DNA of 64,000 nt from CAKZSU01 sp044223895 (lineage in GTDB: Bacteria; Patescibacteriota; Microgenomatia; UBA10105; UBA927): the NCBI GenBank assembly GCA_044223895.1, contig JBGALL010000002.1, forward strand, positions 1 through 64,000, written 5' to 3'. The notes under the pieces are model-generated. The model was not told the DNA's origin and did no database searches. It worked only from the letters and a program-made list of their open reading frames with translations. Positions within the stretch are counted from its first letter, which is position 1. Each line of letters starts with the position of its first letter. The translations under genes were made by a program, and so were the position numbers. Below, piece after piece: positions 54,670 through 63,615 of the stretch.

Positions 54670-55164
54670 TTATAGGGTGGCAAAATGATCTCTGACACCA
54701 TTAATCATCTGGCGCACACACCATTTCGCATACATCATTCCAAAGAGTCTTCCTAACCACACATTCTTATTTGGTAACCTGTAATCAATAGACACAGTAA
54801 GGTGCGATTTGTCACCTTGAGGATGTATTTCGATTTTCATTTGGTATTGACCTACGACCATAAGTTTGGGTTCTCCTACTGTTTCCCATACTTTAAGGTT
54901 AGGTTTTTGATGCTGGGTAACGACTTCATCAAGGTTTATCGAGATACCAAATGCGCTACCACTCAAAAGAATGTGAGATCCTACTTTTTGGCCCCGATTG
55001 CTGTCTGTCGAAACTTCCATCCGACCACCGCCCATCATCCAAGAAGATTTACTCATATGTGAGGAAAAACGAGAGTGGTCATCTATATAAGCGAAGACTT
55101 CTTCCTGGTCTCGTGGAACCAGCAAGCTTTCCTCATAGTGCTGGGTCTCAGTATCGATTTTCAT
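54670..55164 (-). CDS. SRPBCC-family protein
   Basis: A polyketide-cyclase/START-like SRPBCC domain of 164 residues: start ESLLVPRDQEEVFAYIDD, centre ISINLDEVVTQHQKP, and C-terminal helix MMYAKWCVRQMINGVRDH. Met-rich patch MSKSSWMMGGGRM is notable in this metal context. Such proteins bind hydrophobic ligands; none can be named. It overlaps the P1B ATPase gene by 4 bases. Confidence 0.75.
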   Translation of the reverse strand: MKIDTETQHYEESLLVPRDQEEVFAYIDDHSRFSSHMSKSSWMMGGGRMEVSTDSNRGQKVGSHILLSGSAFGISINLDEVVTQHQKPNLKVWETVGEPKLMVVGQYQMKIEIHPQGDKSHLTVSIDYRLPNKNVWLGRLFGMMYAKWCVRQMINGVRDHFATL

Positions 55165-57431
55165 ACGGTTATAAGATCCTTTTCAGCCCGGTTAAGTAAC
55201 ACTGCATTAGTGGCCACAATAATGGAGGAAATACTCATTAAGAGAGCTGAGACTTCAGGCCTAAGGGAAATGCCGTAGCTTGGATAAAGAACGCCCGCCG
55301 CTACCGGAATAGCCAGCAAATTGTAGATTGAAGCCCAGAAAAGATTTTGTTTCATTTTGCGGACAGTTGCTTTGGAAAGTTTAATGGCTCTAAGTACATC
55401 GGCGGGATCAGATTTCATCAGGACTACTTTGGCGGTTTCAATAGCTACATCTGTCCCGGCGCCAATGGCAATACCGATATCTGCCTGAGCCAGGGCCGGA
55501 GCGTCATTCACTCCGTCACCCACCATGGCGGTAAACTTACCTTCCTGTTGCAATTTCTTGACATATGAGGCTTTGTCTTCCGGTAGCACCTCAGCAAACA
55601 CACGGTCAATATTGAGTTGTTTGCCAATCGCTTCGGCAGTTTTTTTGTTATCACCGGTAATCATGGCAACTTCAAGTCCCAACTCTTTCATTCGGGTAAT
55701 AGCTTTTTGGGCGTTCTCTTTGATTGGATCAGAAGCGGCGGCAACTCCGGCAACTTTATTATTCACAGCCAGGACCATGATGGTTTTACCATCCGAAAGC
55801 AGTCTCTCTATATCCTCTTGAAGGGGGGTAAGATCGACCTTACTATCATTCATAAGTTTGACAGTTCCAACCAGTACATGCTTGCCATCAACTATCGCTT
55901 CCACTCCATGACCTGCCAGATTCTTGAATTTTTCGACCTGTCTGGAAACAGTGATCTTTCTGCGTTTCGCTTCTTCCAAAACTGCCAGACTTAAGGGATG
56001 TGAGGATTTTTCTTCGGCGGCGGCATCGAGCTGAATGATTTGGTCTTCGGTAAACCCTTTAGCGGCAACCACATCAGTAATTCTGGGCTTGCCTTCAGTT
56101 AGAGTGCCGGTTTTATCTAGGACTACCGCCTGTATTTTGGAAACCTGCTCTAAGGTTGGTGCATCTTTTATCAGGATATTGTGTTTTGCGCCCAGACCGG
56201 TTCCTACCGCAACAGCAGTGGGGGTGGCCAGCCCCAAAGCATCAGGACAGGCAATCACTACGGTAGAAATAGCAAAGGTGAGGGCAAATAAGAACGGTTG
56301 GCCTAGAATGAAAAACCAGACAACAAAGGTGAGCAAACCTCCACCTACAGCAACTATTACCAAATATCTAGCAAACCGATCAGCAATCTTTTGACCGGGA
56401 GCTTTGGAGTTTTGGGCAGTCTCAACCATCTTCACAATCTGTGCCAAGGCTGTATCTCCACCAACTTTAGTGGCTTTAAATTTGACTGAGCCGGAAGTAT
56501 TAATGGAACCGCCGATAACATTATCACCAACTGATTTGGCAACTGGCAATGATTCACCTGTTACCAAAGACTCGTCAATGGCGGTTTCCCCCTCAACGAT
56601 TTCTCCATCTACCGGCACTTTATCACCCGGTTTGAGAATCAGAATGTCGCCAAGTTTTACCTCAGAAGTCGGCACCATAGTTTCTTTACCATCTCTCCAA
56701 AGCCTTGCCTGTGGCGGAACAAGATCAAATAGTGCCTGCAGTGCATCGGTAGTACCACGCCTGCTCTTCATTTCCATCCAGTGACCGAAAAGCACAAAAG
56801 TGGTCAGCATGGCGGCCGCTTCATAAAATGACTCCTGACTACCCAACAAAGTTAAAACGACACTGAAAGCATAGGCTGCTGTAATGCCCACGGCGATTAG
56901 GACAGCCATGTTCAGGGTTTTGGCCTGCAGCGCTTTATAGGTGGAATACAAAAAGATCCAGCCGGAATAAAAATAAACAGGAGTAGCCAGTAAAAACATG
57001 ATCCAGCTGGCAGGAATGGGCTCGGGAAGCCGTAAACCCAGAATGTTTGTTCCTAAAGGGGAGTAGGCAATAATTGGTAAGGTGAGAATAAGGGCCACAA
57101 AAAACTTGTTGCGGATATCTTCCTCCATAAGTTTGGCCATTTCCCGTCCAGCCAGGCCTGTGTGTTCCATGCCCATAGCCATGGTCATACTCATCTTAAA
57201 TTTCTCCCAACCTGTCATTTCGGAAATTGGCTTCATAACGTGGTCGCTATGTCCCATCGCTGAATGATCCATCGACTCGTGGTCTTTACTAGATTCAGCC
57301 TTACGCTCAGCAGGAACCAGCTTCATGCCGCACTTTGGACATGTTCCTGGTTTATCCATCTGCACTTCAGGGTGCATTGGACAGGTGTATATTTTTGTCT
57401 CCGATGGGGTTTGATTATGATTGTGGGTCAT
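55161..57431 (-). CDS. P1B-type heavy-metal (copper-like) transporting ATPase
   Basis: N-terminal heavy-metal-binding domain with CPMHPEVQMDKPGTCPKCGM (residues 17-36), a His/Met-rich linker (HESMDHSAMGHSDH), then the P-type core: TGES, membrane motif ACPDALGLATP near 395, DKTGTLT near 440, and GDGVNDAPA near 640. The motif is CPD where copper exporters usually have CPC (CopA) or CPH (CopB). Eight helices in P1B order. It is first in the operon that runs to the DUF5676-like gene. Export of a soft metal is expected; specificity is uncertain because of the CPD motif. Confidence 0.92.
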   Translation of the reverse strand: MTHNHNQTPSETKIYTCPMHPEVQMDKPGTCPKCGMKLVPAERKAESSKDHESMDHSAMGHSDHVMKPISEMTGWEKFKMSMTMAMGMEHTGLAGREMAKLMEEDIRNKFFVALILTLPIIAYSPLGTNILGLRLPEPIPASWIMFLLATPVYFYSGWIFLYSTYKALQAKTLNMAVLIAVGITAAYAFSVVLTLLGSQESFYEAAAMLTTFVLFGHWMEMKSRRGTTDALQALFDLVPPQARLWRDGKETMVPTSEVKLGDILILKPGDKVPVDGEIVEGETAIDESLVTGESLPVAKSVGDNVIGGSINTSGSVKFKATKVGGDTALAQIVKMVETAQNSKAPGQKIADRFARYLVIVAVGGGLLTFVVWFFILGQPFLFALTFAISTVVIACPDALGLATPTAVAVGTGLGAKHNILIKDAPTLEQVSKIQAVVLDKTGTLTEGKPRITDVVAAKGFTEDQIIQLDAAAEEKSSHPLSLAVLEEAKRRKITVSRQVEKFKNLAGHGVEAIVDGKHVLVGTVKLMNDSKVDLTPLQEDIERLLSDGKTIMVLAVNNKVAGVAAASDPIKENAQKAITRMKELGLEVAMITGDNKKTAEAIGKQLNIDRVFAEVLPEDKASYVKKLQQEGKFTAMVGDGVNDAPALAQADIGIAIGAGTDVAIETAKVVLMKSDPADVLRAIKLSKATVRKMKQNLFWASIYNLLAIPVAAGVLYPSYGISLRPEVSALLMSISSIIVATNAVLLNRAEKDLITV

Positions 57432-57503
57432 ATATTTATCTTTCTTACTTCATGATACAAAATCTTCATTAAGATTTTATTAGGATTATCAACATATTTT
57501 TTT

Positions 57504-57526
57504 TGCTACTACATTTTATAGTAACA
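57504..57526. promoter_or_regulatory. Palindrome upstream of the P1B ATPase gene
   Basis: TGCTACTA - 7 bases - TAGTAACA, arms matching at 7 of 8 positions. It lies 73 bases upstream of the ATPase start, where an operator would be. The regulator is unknown; the ArsR-type protein 1.4 kb away is one candidate but its own operator is different. Confidence 0.4.
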
Positions 57527-57559
57527 GGATAATCAGATGGATGAAATATTTGCCTTAGA

Positions 57560-58119
57560 TTAGAAGTGGCGGCGGAGCATTTTTTCGTATTGCTGGGGGT
57601 TGGTTACGCCAAACAAGGTTACTTGATCTGTATAGCCCCCTGAGGCACTGATCTCGATGTTAACTGTTCCATATCTGAAAATCTTTCCTAACCATGACTG
57701 TTGAATTGATACCGACCGAACAATATCCAGGTCATAGATTTTCTCAATACAATCCATTATTCCCTGGTGATGTACCAAATGCTGAGAGTAATATGGTACG
57801 AGTTTCCAACCCAACGAAAGACAATTGCCGAAATCCCCAGACCTTAGCACGAGTAATAGGATGCAAAAAGGTGAGGATGTAAGCGGTCATATCATGAAGG
57901 TTAAACGGCAGCTCATGGTTTAAGAAAAATGCCCGTAGAAGAACGAAATTAAGGACTGCATACACTAGATCGATGATAATAAGTACAGAGGCAATTTTAA
58001 TGATGAATAACATCAAACTTTCACGAATTGGTTCGTTGATAGTTGTCTGACTATCCGAGTCATCGGGTTCCCAATTCATTAGTTCTGACTATGTTGTATA
58101 GTGTGACTGGATTTCTCAT
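57560..58119 (-). pseudogene. Membrane protein with bacterial PH domain (DUF304-like), frameshifted
   Basis: Two overlapping frames supply one protein: two N-terminal helices (SLMLFIIKIASVLIIIDLVY and a second), then a DUF304-type PH domain (KLVPYYSQHLVHHQGIMD, KIYDLDIVRSVSIQQSW, YGTVNIEISASGG). The switch is near 57805-57815. AGGAGA at 58125-58130 points to an ATG at 58119, in a third frame, so a second indel near 58085 is likely. Family motifs are unbroken apart from the frame changes. Confidence 0.7.
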
Positions 58120-58136
58120 ATTTTTCTCCTTCTAGT

Positions 58137-58759
58137 TTAGTAATCAGATTGTAGTGAAGGTAGAAATCTGGGAACTTTGGTTTTGTAGGTTTCATATTCT
58201 TTGCCAAAAACTTTGATCACTTTTTCTCTTCTGCTCTGGCAAGCCTGATGTATCTAAAAATAAGAATCGGAGCCATAGCCAAAGTGATAATAGTCGGCCA
58301 CTGAATGAGAAAACCTAAAATAATCAGAATAAAAAAGCAAGGTATTTGTGATGACGTATATATTTATACACGCTTCAATAGCTAGGCCATGTTGTTTTTG
58401 AGCTTTATATAGCACCTCCCAAGCTTTGCCCAAAAGCATTAATCCACCAATGACTTGAAACATAACTGGTCAGATGCAAAATATTGAAATGAGGATCTTC
58501 CTTGAAGACCCAATAAGGTATTTAGGAATATGGCCATTGTCATGGGTGAAGTCTAACTTGTATGATTGGAAAACGAAGTCAGCAGATAAATAGTTAGAGG
58601 AAAACCATACATCTCGGCAAACAGCGCCACGATAAAAGCACCAAAGATTTTGTAAGTCCTCCAGTCAGTTTTTGTCCTCGGTTTAAATGCGCTTTTTATA
58701 AAATACAGAAAGAGCACAATGTTAAATATTACAAGGAACCAGTTACCATAGTCGTACAT
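58137..58759 (-). pseudogene. Isoprenylcysteine methyltransferase-like membrane protein, frameshifted
   Basis: Pieces in three frames form one ICMT/STE14-like protein: N-terminal YGNWFLVIFNIVLFLYFIKS and AEMYGFPLTIYLLTS, middle GKAWEVLYKAQKQHGLA, then VYKYIRH, LIILGFLIQWPTIITLAMAP, RYIRLARAEE, and KVIKVFGKEYETYK to the stop. Adding one C near 58350 gives the family motif RHPQ. The family methylates at the membrane; homologues often sit in metal-resistance loci. At least four indels break it in this sequence. Confidence 0.7.
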
Positions 58760-58840
58760 ATGCAGTCACTGTAACAGGACGTAGGTTAAGAAATCATGAG
58801 CCTAGCTTTAACTTTTTATGAAGGCCATTCACTATTAGAG

Positions 58841-58883
58841 TTGACAGTATGTAGACAGAAACATATCATTAGTTAATGATATG
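58841..58883 (+). promoter_or_regulatory. Promoter and operator of the ArsR-family gene
   Basis: TTGACA (58841-58846) and TATCAT (58865-58870), 18-base spacing. A perfect 10-2-10 palindrome, CATATCATTA-GT-TAATGATATG (58862-58883), covers the -10 and the start codon, the expected layout for autorepression by an ArsR/SmtB-type repressor. Confidence 0.75.
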
Positions 58884-59177
58884 AAAAAGAGTAGTCTACA
58901 GGTCGAAGCAAAATTCTTCAGAGGGCTTTCTGATTGGACAAGACTCTCTGTCATTGAAACACTTATAACCGATGAGAAATCAGTTGGAGAAATTGTCGAG
59001 GCAAAACAAAGCAATCGCATCAAATGTGTCGAACCACTTAAAGTGTCTCTCGAATGCGGATTAGTAAAAGTAGGCGAAGGAAAAAGGCCAAATATGTTTT
59101 ATTCCCTGAGAGATAAGAAAACACAAGAACTGTTTAAAACTTCTAAACAAGTTATTTCAAAGTCTATTCTCACATAG
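58881..59177 (+). CDS. ArsR-family metal-responsive repressor (recognition helix out of frame)
   Basis: ArsR/SmtB winged-helix protein of 98 residues: KFFRGLSDWTRLSVIETL, KSVGEIVEA, then LECGLVKV and a wing with FYSLRDKK. Between 59003 and about 59048 the given frame is nonsense for the family, but the next frame reads ASNVSNHLKCL, the canonical recognition helix. One extra A in AAAA (59003-59006) and one missing base near 59046 would restore it. The gene should control the metal genes around it; it starts inside its own operator palindrome. Confidence 0.8.
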   Translation: MKKSSLQVEAKFFRGLSDWTRLSVIETLITDEKSVGEIVEAKQSNRIKCVEPLKVSLECGLVKVGEGKRPNMFYSLRDKKTQELFKTSKQVISKSILT

Positions 59178-59192
59178 AGGAATGCTTAAATT

Positions 59193-59843
59193 ATGGAAAA
59201 TAGCACTATACAAAAAGAAAACGTGGGCTCTATTTTGCCTACTTTATTATTGTTTGGGATATTATCGAAGGTGCTGTGGCTGTTACAGCTGGGATTCTTG
59301 CCAATTCCATTGCTCTAGTGGGATTTGGCATTGATTCAGGTATTGAAGTATTTGCTGCTGCTGTTACAGTCGGTACTTAGGTGCAGTAGAAGACGAGAAA
59401 CGATTCAAGAGTGCACTTCTACTTATTGCTGTCAGCTTTTCTTGCAGCCTATGTTTCGTTTCAGGCTATTAGTGATTTGGTATTGCAGGATAAAGCGCAG
59501 CCATCGCTCATTGGAATTTTTATTAATGTAGTTGCTCTACCTGTCATGATACCAATGGCCATATTTCAAAAAAGGACAGGAAAAGCAATCAACAATAAGG
59601 TTATTATTGCTCAATCTGATGAAACGTGACTATCAAACTATCTATCGCCAAGCCTTGTTTGTCGGTTTAGGAGCAAATGCGATATTTGGCTGGTGGTGGG
59701 CTGATCCATTAACAGCATTACTTCTTGCTGGACTTGCAGTATACGTGAAGGATGGGAAGAAAGAAGCGAGTGGAACTACAAGAGTAAAGAAAGTGGTGGC
59801 AGAACAATGTTCTCTTTTTTACGAATATATAAAAATCACCTAA
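59193..59843 (+). pseudogene. Cation diffusion facilitator (CDF) transporter, frameshifted
   Basis: Joined across three or four frame changes it reads as a cation-efflux protein: WDIIEGAVAVTAGILANSIA, LVGFGIDSGIEVFAAAVT, then YLGAVEDEKRFKSALLLIAV, FQAISDLVLQ, LPVMIPMAIFQKRTGKAINN, and WWWADPLTALLLAGLAVY. The Asp in GFGIDSG and in WADP are the usual metal-binding positions. The last ORF runs into the terminator, so the true stop is probably a little upstream. It follows the ArsR gene at 15 bases and is presumably under its control. Confidence 0.75.
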
Positions 59844-59866
59844 CAGCTATGGCTAGGTGATTTTTT
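59831..59866 (+). terminator. Rho-independent terminator
   Basis: A perfect 12-bp stem, AAAAATCACCTA / TAGGTGATTTTT, around an 11-base loop, ending in a T-run. It ends the ArsR-CDF transcript. Confidence 0.85.
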
Positions 59867-59946
59867 GAGTTTTACTACTCGTTACTCACTCGTCGTAGGA
59901 CTTCTGCATCGGCTCTGACAGCAGGACATAAGCCTTTCCTCCTTTC

Positions 59947-60150
59947 TTAGTGTTTGTGGTCGCCATCTTTCATCATCCATATGTGTAGTAACGGACATAA
60001 CAACAGGGCTCCCATAAGGAAAACTGTTCCGGTCGGAATCTTAAATAAAGCAACTGCGGCTACAGCCAAGGCAATGAGTCCAAATACAAAAAGGTTGGTT
60101 TTCGCTGAGATAATCGAAGTACTTTTTTCTTTTACGTTATAAGGTGTTCT
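59947..60150 (-). pseudogene. DUF2933-like membrane protein with damaged start
   Basis: The minus strand encodes FGLIALAVAAVALFKIPTG and LLLCPLLHIWMMKDGDHKH, the DUF2933 pattern (membrane helix, CP motif, His-rich end). The frame is open upstream through AGA ACA CCT to a TGA but lacks ATG. A Shine-Dalgarno-like AAAGGGGTGA lies just upstream, and a single G inserted in ATATAGAACA would create ATG AGA ACA in frame. About 68 residues. DUF2933 genes commonly accompany copper or mercury resistance. Confidence 0.65.
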
Positions 60151-60241
60151 ATATTGTCACCCCTTTCTGTTTCATATATCCTCACTTTACAGGATTGGGT
60201 GTTAAGATTTGCTTAGTGAGAAATGAAGTTTTACTAAAGAA

Positions 60242-61146
60242 CTACACACCGCAACTGCCGCCACCGGAAACTTTAGGGATCAGTCCTTTGGCAGCTTTAC
60301 CTTTTATTAATTGCCTGATACCCCCGTCCGCTGGAGTATTTCCGATGCCGAGAGCCAGGTTCAAGGTCCACCTGGTCCCATTGTTTTTGATTTCTTTAAA
60401 ATACGTAGCCAATTCGACATAAGTCTGTGGGAACCAGTAGGAGTTAAGAACCAGAGCCTTTCGATAAACCTCATCTTTAGGCATTCCCTGAGCGTTTATT
60501 GTTAAATAAACCCGAGCATGGTAGCACCAGGGTTACAATCCTGGAAGTAGGTACTGTTGCCACAGCATGGCCGGTAAATATTTTGAGTGATTTCAGAGAC
60601 AAGTGCTTCCTGCTCTCGTGAAGTTAATGCCACGATGGAATACTTGTTAAAAAGTTTACCGCCATCCTGCTTGCCCAAAGTCCAGCCACCTGTAGAGGCA
60701 AAGTTGCCTGCTCTATTTTTATACTGAGTTCCCATTGGTCCTTCTGACAATACATTGGTTTTGTTATAATCCCCAGTGGCTTGCAAAAAGATTGAGAATA
60801 ACACCGGCGTTTCTTCGTAAGTTCATATTGATTTGTTTGATACCCATCAAGAAGATTCCCACTTTGGGTAGTCAAATCGGTCTTTACCTCGTACAGCTTA
60901 ATAAATTTATCTTTATCAATTGCTCCTGATTCGACCAACCTAACAATGATGTTCTTCAATGAAATCGCCCAGATCAAATTCCTTTGGCAAAACTTCATCA
61001 GTTAGCTGAGACTATGTTGGCGAGCATCAGGAGTTTTATAGGCTTGGTACAGGGGGACGATTTTTTTGATTAGCAGTAGGCACAAGCTTGAATGCCAGTG
61101 TTGCTATGAGCAAGCCGGTTAATAACCCGATGACGTAACGTTTGTT
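60242..61146 (-). pseudogene. Conserved Cys-rich membrane-anchored protein, frameshifted
   Basis: Four frame segments read as one protein of about 300 residues: anchor helix KRYVIGLLTGLLIATLAFKLV, EFDLGDFIEEHHC, VESGAIDKDKFIKLYE, GWTLGKQDGG, RPCCGNSTYFQDCNPGATML, YRKALVLNSYWFPQTYVELA, and the end GLIPKVSGGGSCGV. The CC-x8-C pattern and Cys-Gly end look metal-binding. Family name not known to me. It is encoded directly after the CcdA-like gene, so a role with thiols or metals outside the membrane is inferred. Confidence 0.55.
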
Positions 61147-62004
61147 AGTGACAGGATTCTTTTTTTGTCTCCTGGTGGTTTTCTCCTTTAGAGTTTTGTC
61201 GAGTGGCTTCCTTCCAGATAAATCTGGCCAAAATAACAATGATTAGCAAAACGACGATGTCTAAAACCGGATTTTTTAATCGGGATGAAAGGTCGTAAAC
61301 AAAGGTGCGGATAAATGTGCCGTACATTTGATTCTGCTCCGCGTTGATCCGGTCGGTGAGAGCGAGATATGCGATGATGACAGCTGAAATCATAAAAGTA
61401 GCAGACGCCAGAAGTTTGAGTGGTTTCTCGATTGTCTTTTTCATTTTGTACAGGTACTGATTGGTCAATTTTTCGTAAAAAAGCGATAGGAAAAATAGCG
61501 GAAAGACTATCCTACAACAGACCATCGACACTATGAATGCAGCTCCCAGACTTGGTGCTAGGGTTGAGAGAGTTAGTGCGGTAAAAAGGACGGGAGCACA
61601 ACAGGCGGAAGTAATGCCTGAGAATACTCCCAAAACATAGGTTGAAAGCACGGCTCGCCTTTAGGCTCAGGGATACATAGGCCGGGTTGGGGAAGTTGAA
61701 GTTTAATCTCAAACAAGTGTCATCAGTCCCACAATAAACATAAACAAGGCTCCGAGAAGATATACCACTGTGTGGTACTGATCAAAAAAGGAAACAATTA
61801 TCTTCATGCCCATTGCAACAGGCACCAGAATCGACCCTAACCCTAGTGCAAAGACTATAGTCAGCAGCACTATCCGGCTCTTTTCTGAAAATCGTTCCTA
61901 GTAGGATGGGAACAGAAAGGTAATACAGCAAGGAGCAACAACGCCACCATTCCACCTAGGAATGAAGCCGTGAGAGAAACACCAAATAAGAGGTTTGTGT
62001 CCAT
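61145..62004 (-). pseudogene. CcdA/DsbD-like membrane thiol protein, frameshifted
   Basis: Starts MDTNLLFGVSLTASFLGGMV at 62004. Further frames give VAPCCITFLFPSY, then RIVLLTIVFALGLGSILVPV, YLLGALFMFIVGLMTL, and the longest piece (61145-61651) GITSACCAPVLFTALTLSTL. Two Cys-Cys sites in mirrored membrane helices are the CcdA/DsbD hallmark: electrons pass from cytoplasmic thioredoxin to external thiols. At least four indels break it. It ends overlapping the Cys-rich protein gene and starts 3 bases after the DUF1573 stop. Confidence 0.7.
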
Positions 62005-62007
62005 AAT

Positions 62008-62472
62008 TTATTCCACGTTCGCTTTAACTGTAAAAGTAAGTTTTCCATTTTCCGGATCGTTGGTATTTATATACACGTCACGGGTTACTACACCTGAAAC
62101 CGGCATAATGTACGGTCTATAAGTAACGGTGAGTGCAGCAGTTTTGCCCGGCTCAATCCAGCCTTGCCAGGTTCCTTTGGAGTGCATATCAAACTCAGAC
62201 TGAAGTTTCACATACGTAGTGATTTGGCCGACTGTACAACCACAGGAAGAACTGATGTTTGAAAGAACTAACGGCTTGCTGCCTTTATTTTCAATCACAA
62301 ACTCAGCCTTTTTCTCGTCTTTGACGTTCATCGTCCCCAAGTCCGAAAATTTTGAAGAAGCTTCTGCACGCGGGCGCTCACTGTCTGTAGTGTTGTAAGT
62401 GATTGTTTGAGAATTAGCATTAGTCTGTTTACCTGAAGCGAGCGAAAAGACGGCAATTACAGCGATAATCAA
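62008..62472 (-). CDS. Membrane-anchored DUF1573 protein
   Basis: DUF1573 (Ig-like) domain: AEFVIENKGSKPLVLSNIS, SSCGCTVG near residue 79, and EPGKTAALTVTYRP, then VYINTNDPENGKL. The CGC motif could bind metal or form a disulfide. The TTG start given lies within the membrane helix; the frame is open upstream (HLPGTDSSSLYIIGGFTV) to about 62530 but has no ATG or GTG, so the true start is probably lost to an error. It is adjacent to the CcdA-like gene, consistent with redox or metal handling. Confidence 0.7.
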   Translation of the reverse strand: MIIAVIAVFSLASGKQTNANSQTITYNTTDSERPRAEASSKFSDLGTMNVKDEKKAEFVIENKGSKPLVLSNISSSCGCTVGQITTYVKLQSEFDMHSKGTWQGWIEPGKTAALTVTYRPYIMPVSGVVTRDVYINTNDPENGKLTFTVKANVE

Positions 62473-62604
62473 AACCGTAAACCCACCGATAATATAAAGT
62501 GATGAGCTGTCTGTACCAGGAAGATGTATGTTTGTTTATAGTTTTTATGATAATGAGGTGAATATTAAGATTTGATGAGTCTGGAAGGATCAAAAATCGT
62601 GGCC

Positions 62605-63602
62605 TTATACCAAAGGAAGTGAAATCGTAAACGTTGTGCCTCTGCCCACTTTACTCTCAACTTCAATAGTCCCTCTGTGGGCGGTAATAATGCCCTGTAC
62701 AATTGCCAGTCCCAAGCCGGAGCCAAAAGTCTTATTTGTCCGGGATCCTCTGTAAAAACGATCGAAGATATTTGGCAAATCGGATTCGGGAATACCAACA
62801 CCTGTATCTTTGACTATAACGATGGCTTGAGAACTACGCTTTTTGAGTGAGAGGGAGACATTTCCTTTTTTCGGAGTATACGAGACTGCATTATCGATTA
62901 GATTGAGAACGGAACGGAAAAGCTTGTCTTCATGACCGCGGACTAAAATTTCTTTTTCTATCGATCCGGTGACCGAGATACCTTTTTCTACTGCCATTTT
63001 CTCTGCCACTTCTTTAAGTTGGATAACAATATCCGAGAGGTTGACTGTCTCTTTTAGTGCACGCGCTGTATCTGCTTCTGACCACGCCAGATCGAGAATG
63101 TTTTTAATCCTGGTTGCCAGACGGTTGGTGTCTTTTAAGAGCTCGGTCAATTCGGCTTTGTATTCTTCTTTGGTTCTATCCTTAGCCATAAGCACCTCAA
63201 TGCTGCCTCTCAAAGTTGAAACAGGAGTTTTCAGCCTGAAGGCTACAGACGCTAATAACCGCTGTTCCTGCTCGAAAGCGCGATTTAAGCGGTCCAGAAG
63301 CTGATTGAAGAATCGGCCAGCTCACCAATTTTATCCTCACTGTCTATGCCGGTTACTTTCTCATTTAGGTTTTCGCTGGTGATGGTTTTTATTTTTGAGG
63401 AAAGCGTTGTTAACTCATCAGTCATTTTGCGGATGATATAAAGTCCCTCAAGAGCTAAAGGGCGCAAAAGGACAAAAAAAAGAATATTGCCATACAGTGA
63501 TTAAAATGAGGAATCGCTATATAAAAGAAAGCGGTGATGGAAATAAGTGACGTGGCATACCAAAGAAAAAAGCCTGCCTCTGATGTTTTTGGGTAGCTCT
63601 AT
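62605..63602 (-). pseudogene. Sensor histidine kinase, frameshifted, H-box His replaced by Phe
   Basis: Pieces read N to C: RGRLFLWYATSLISITAFF, a second helix, HAMP (LRPLALEGLYIIRKMTDEL, KIGELAD), SFNQLLDRLNRAFEQEQR, H-box region ASVAFRLKTPVSTLRG, N box NLIDNAVSY, G1 DTGVGIP, F box IFDRFYRG, G2 GSGLGLAI. An extra T in T6 (63566-63571) and a missing base near 63312 break the frame. The residue where the phosphorylated His is expected is Phe (codon 63238-63240). The paired response regulator gene lies 13 bases upstream. Confidence 0.75.
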
Positions 63603-63615
63603 ATATTTATGGCTC

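Noticed and set aside
55525..56784. Several long plus-strand ORFs opposite the P1B ATPase gene
   Set aside because: They mirror the conserved ATPase coding frame, have no motifs or start signals, and arise from its base composition.
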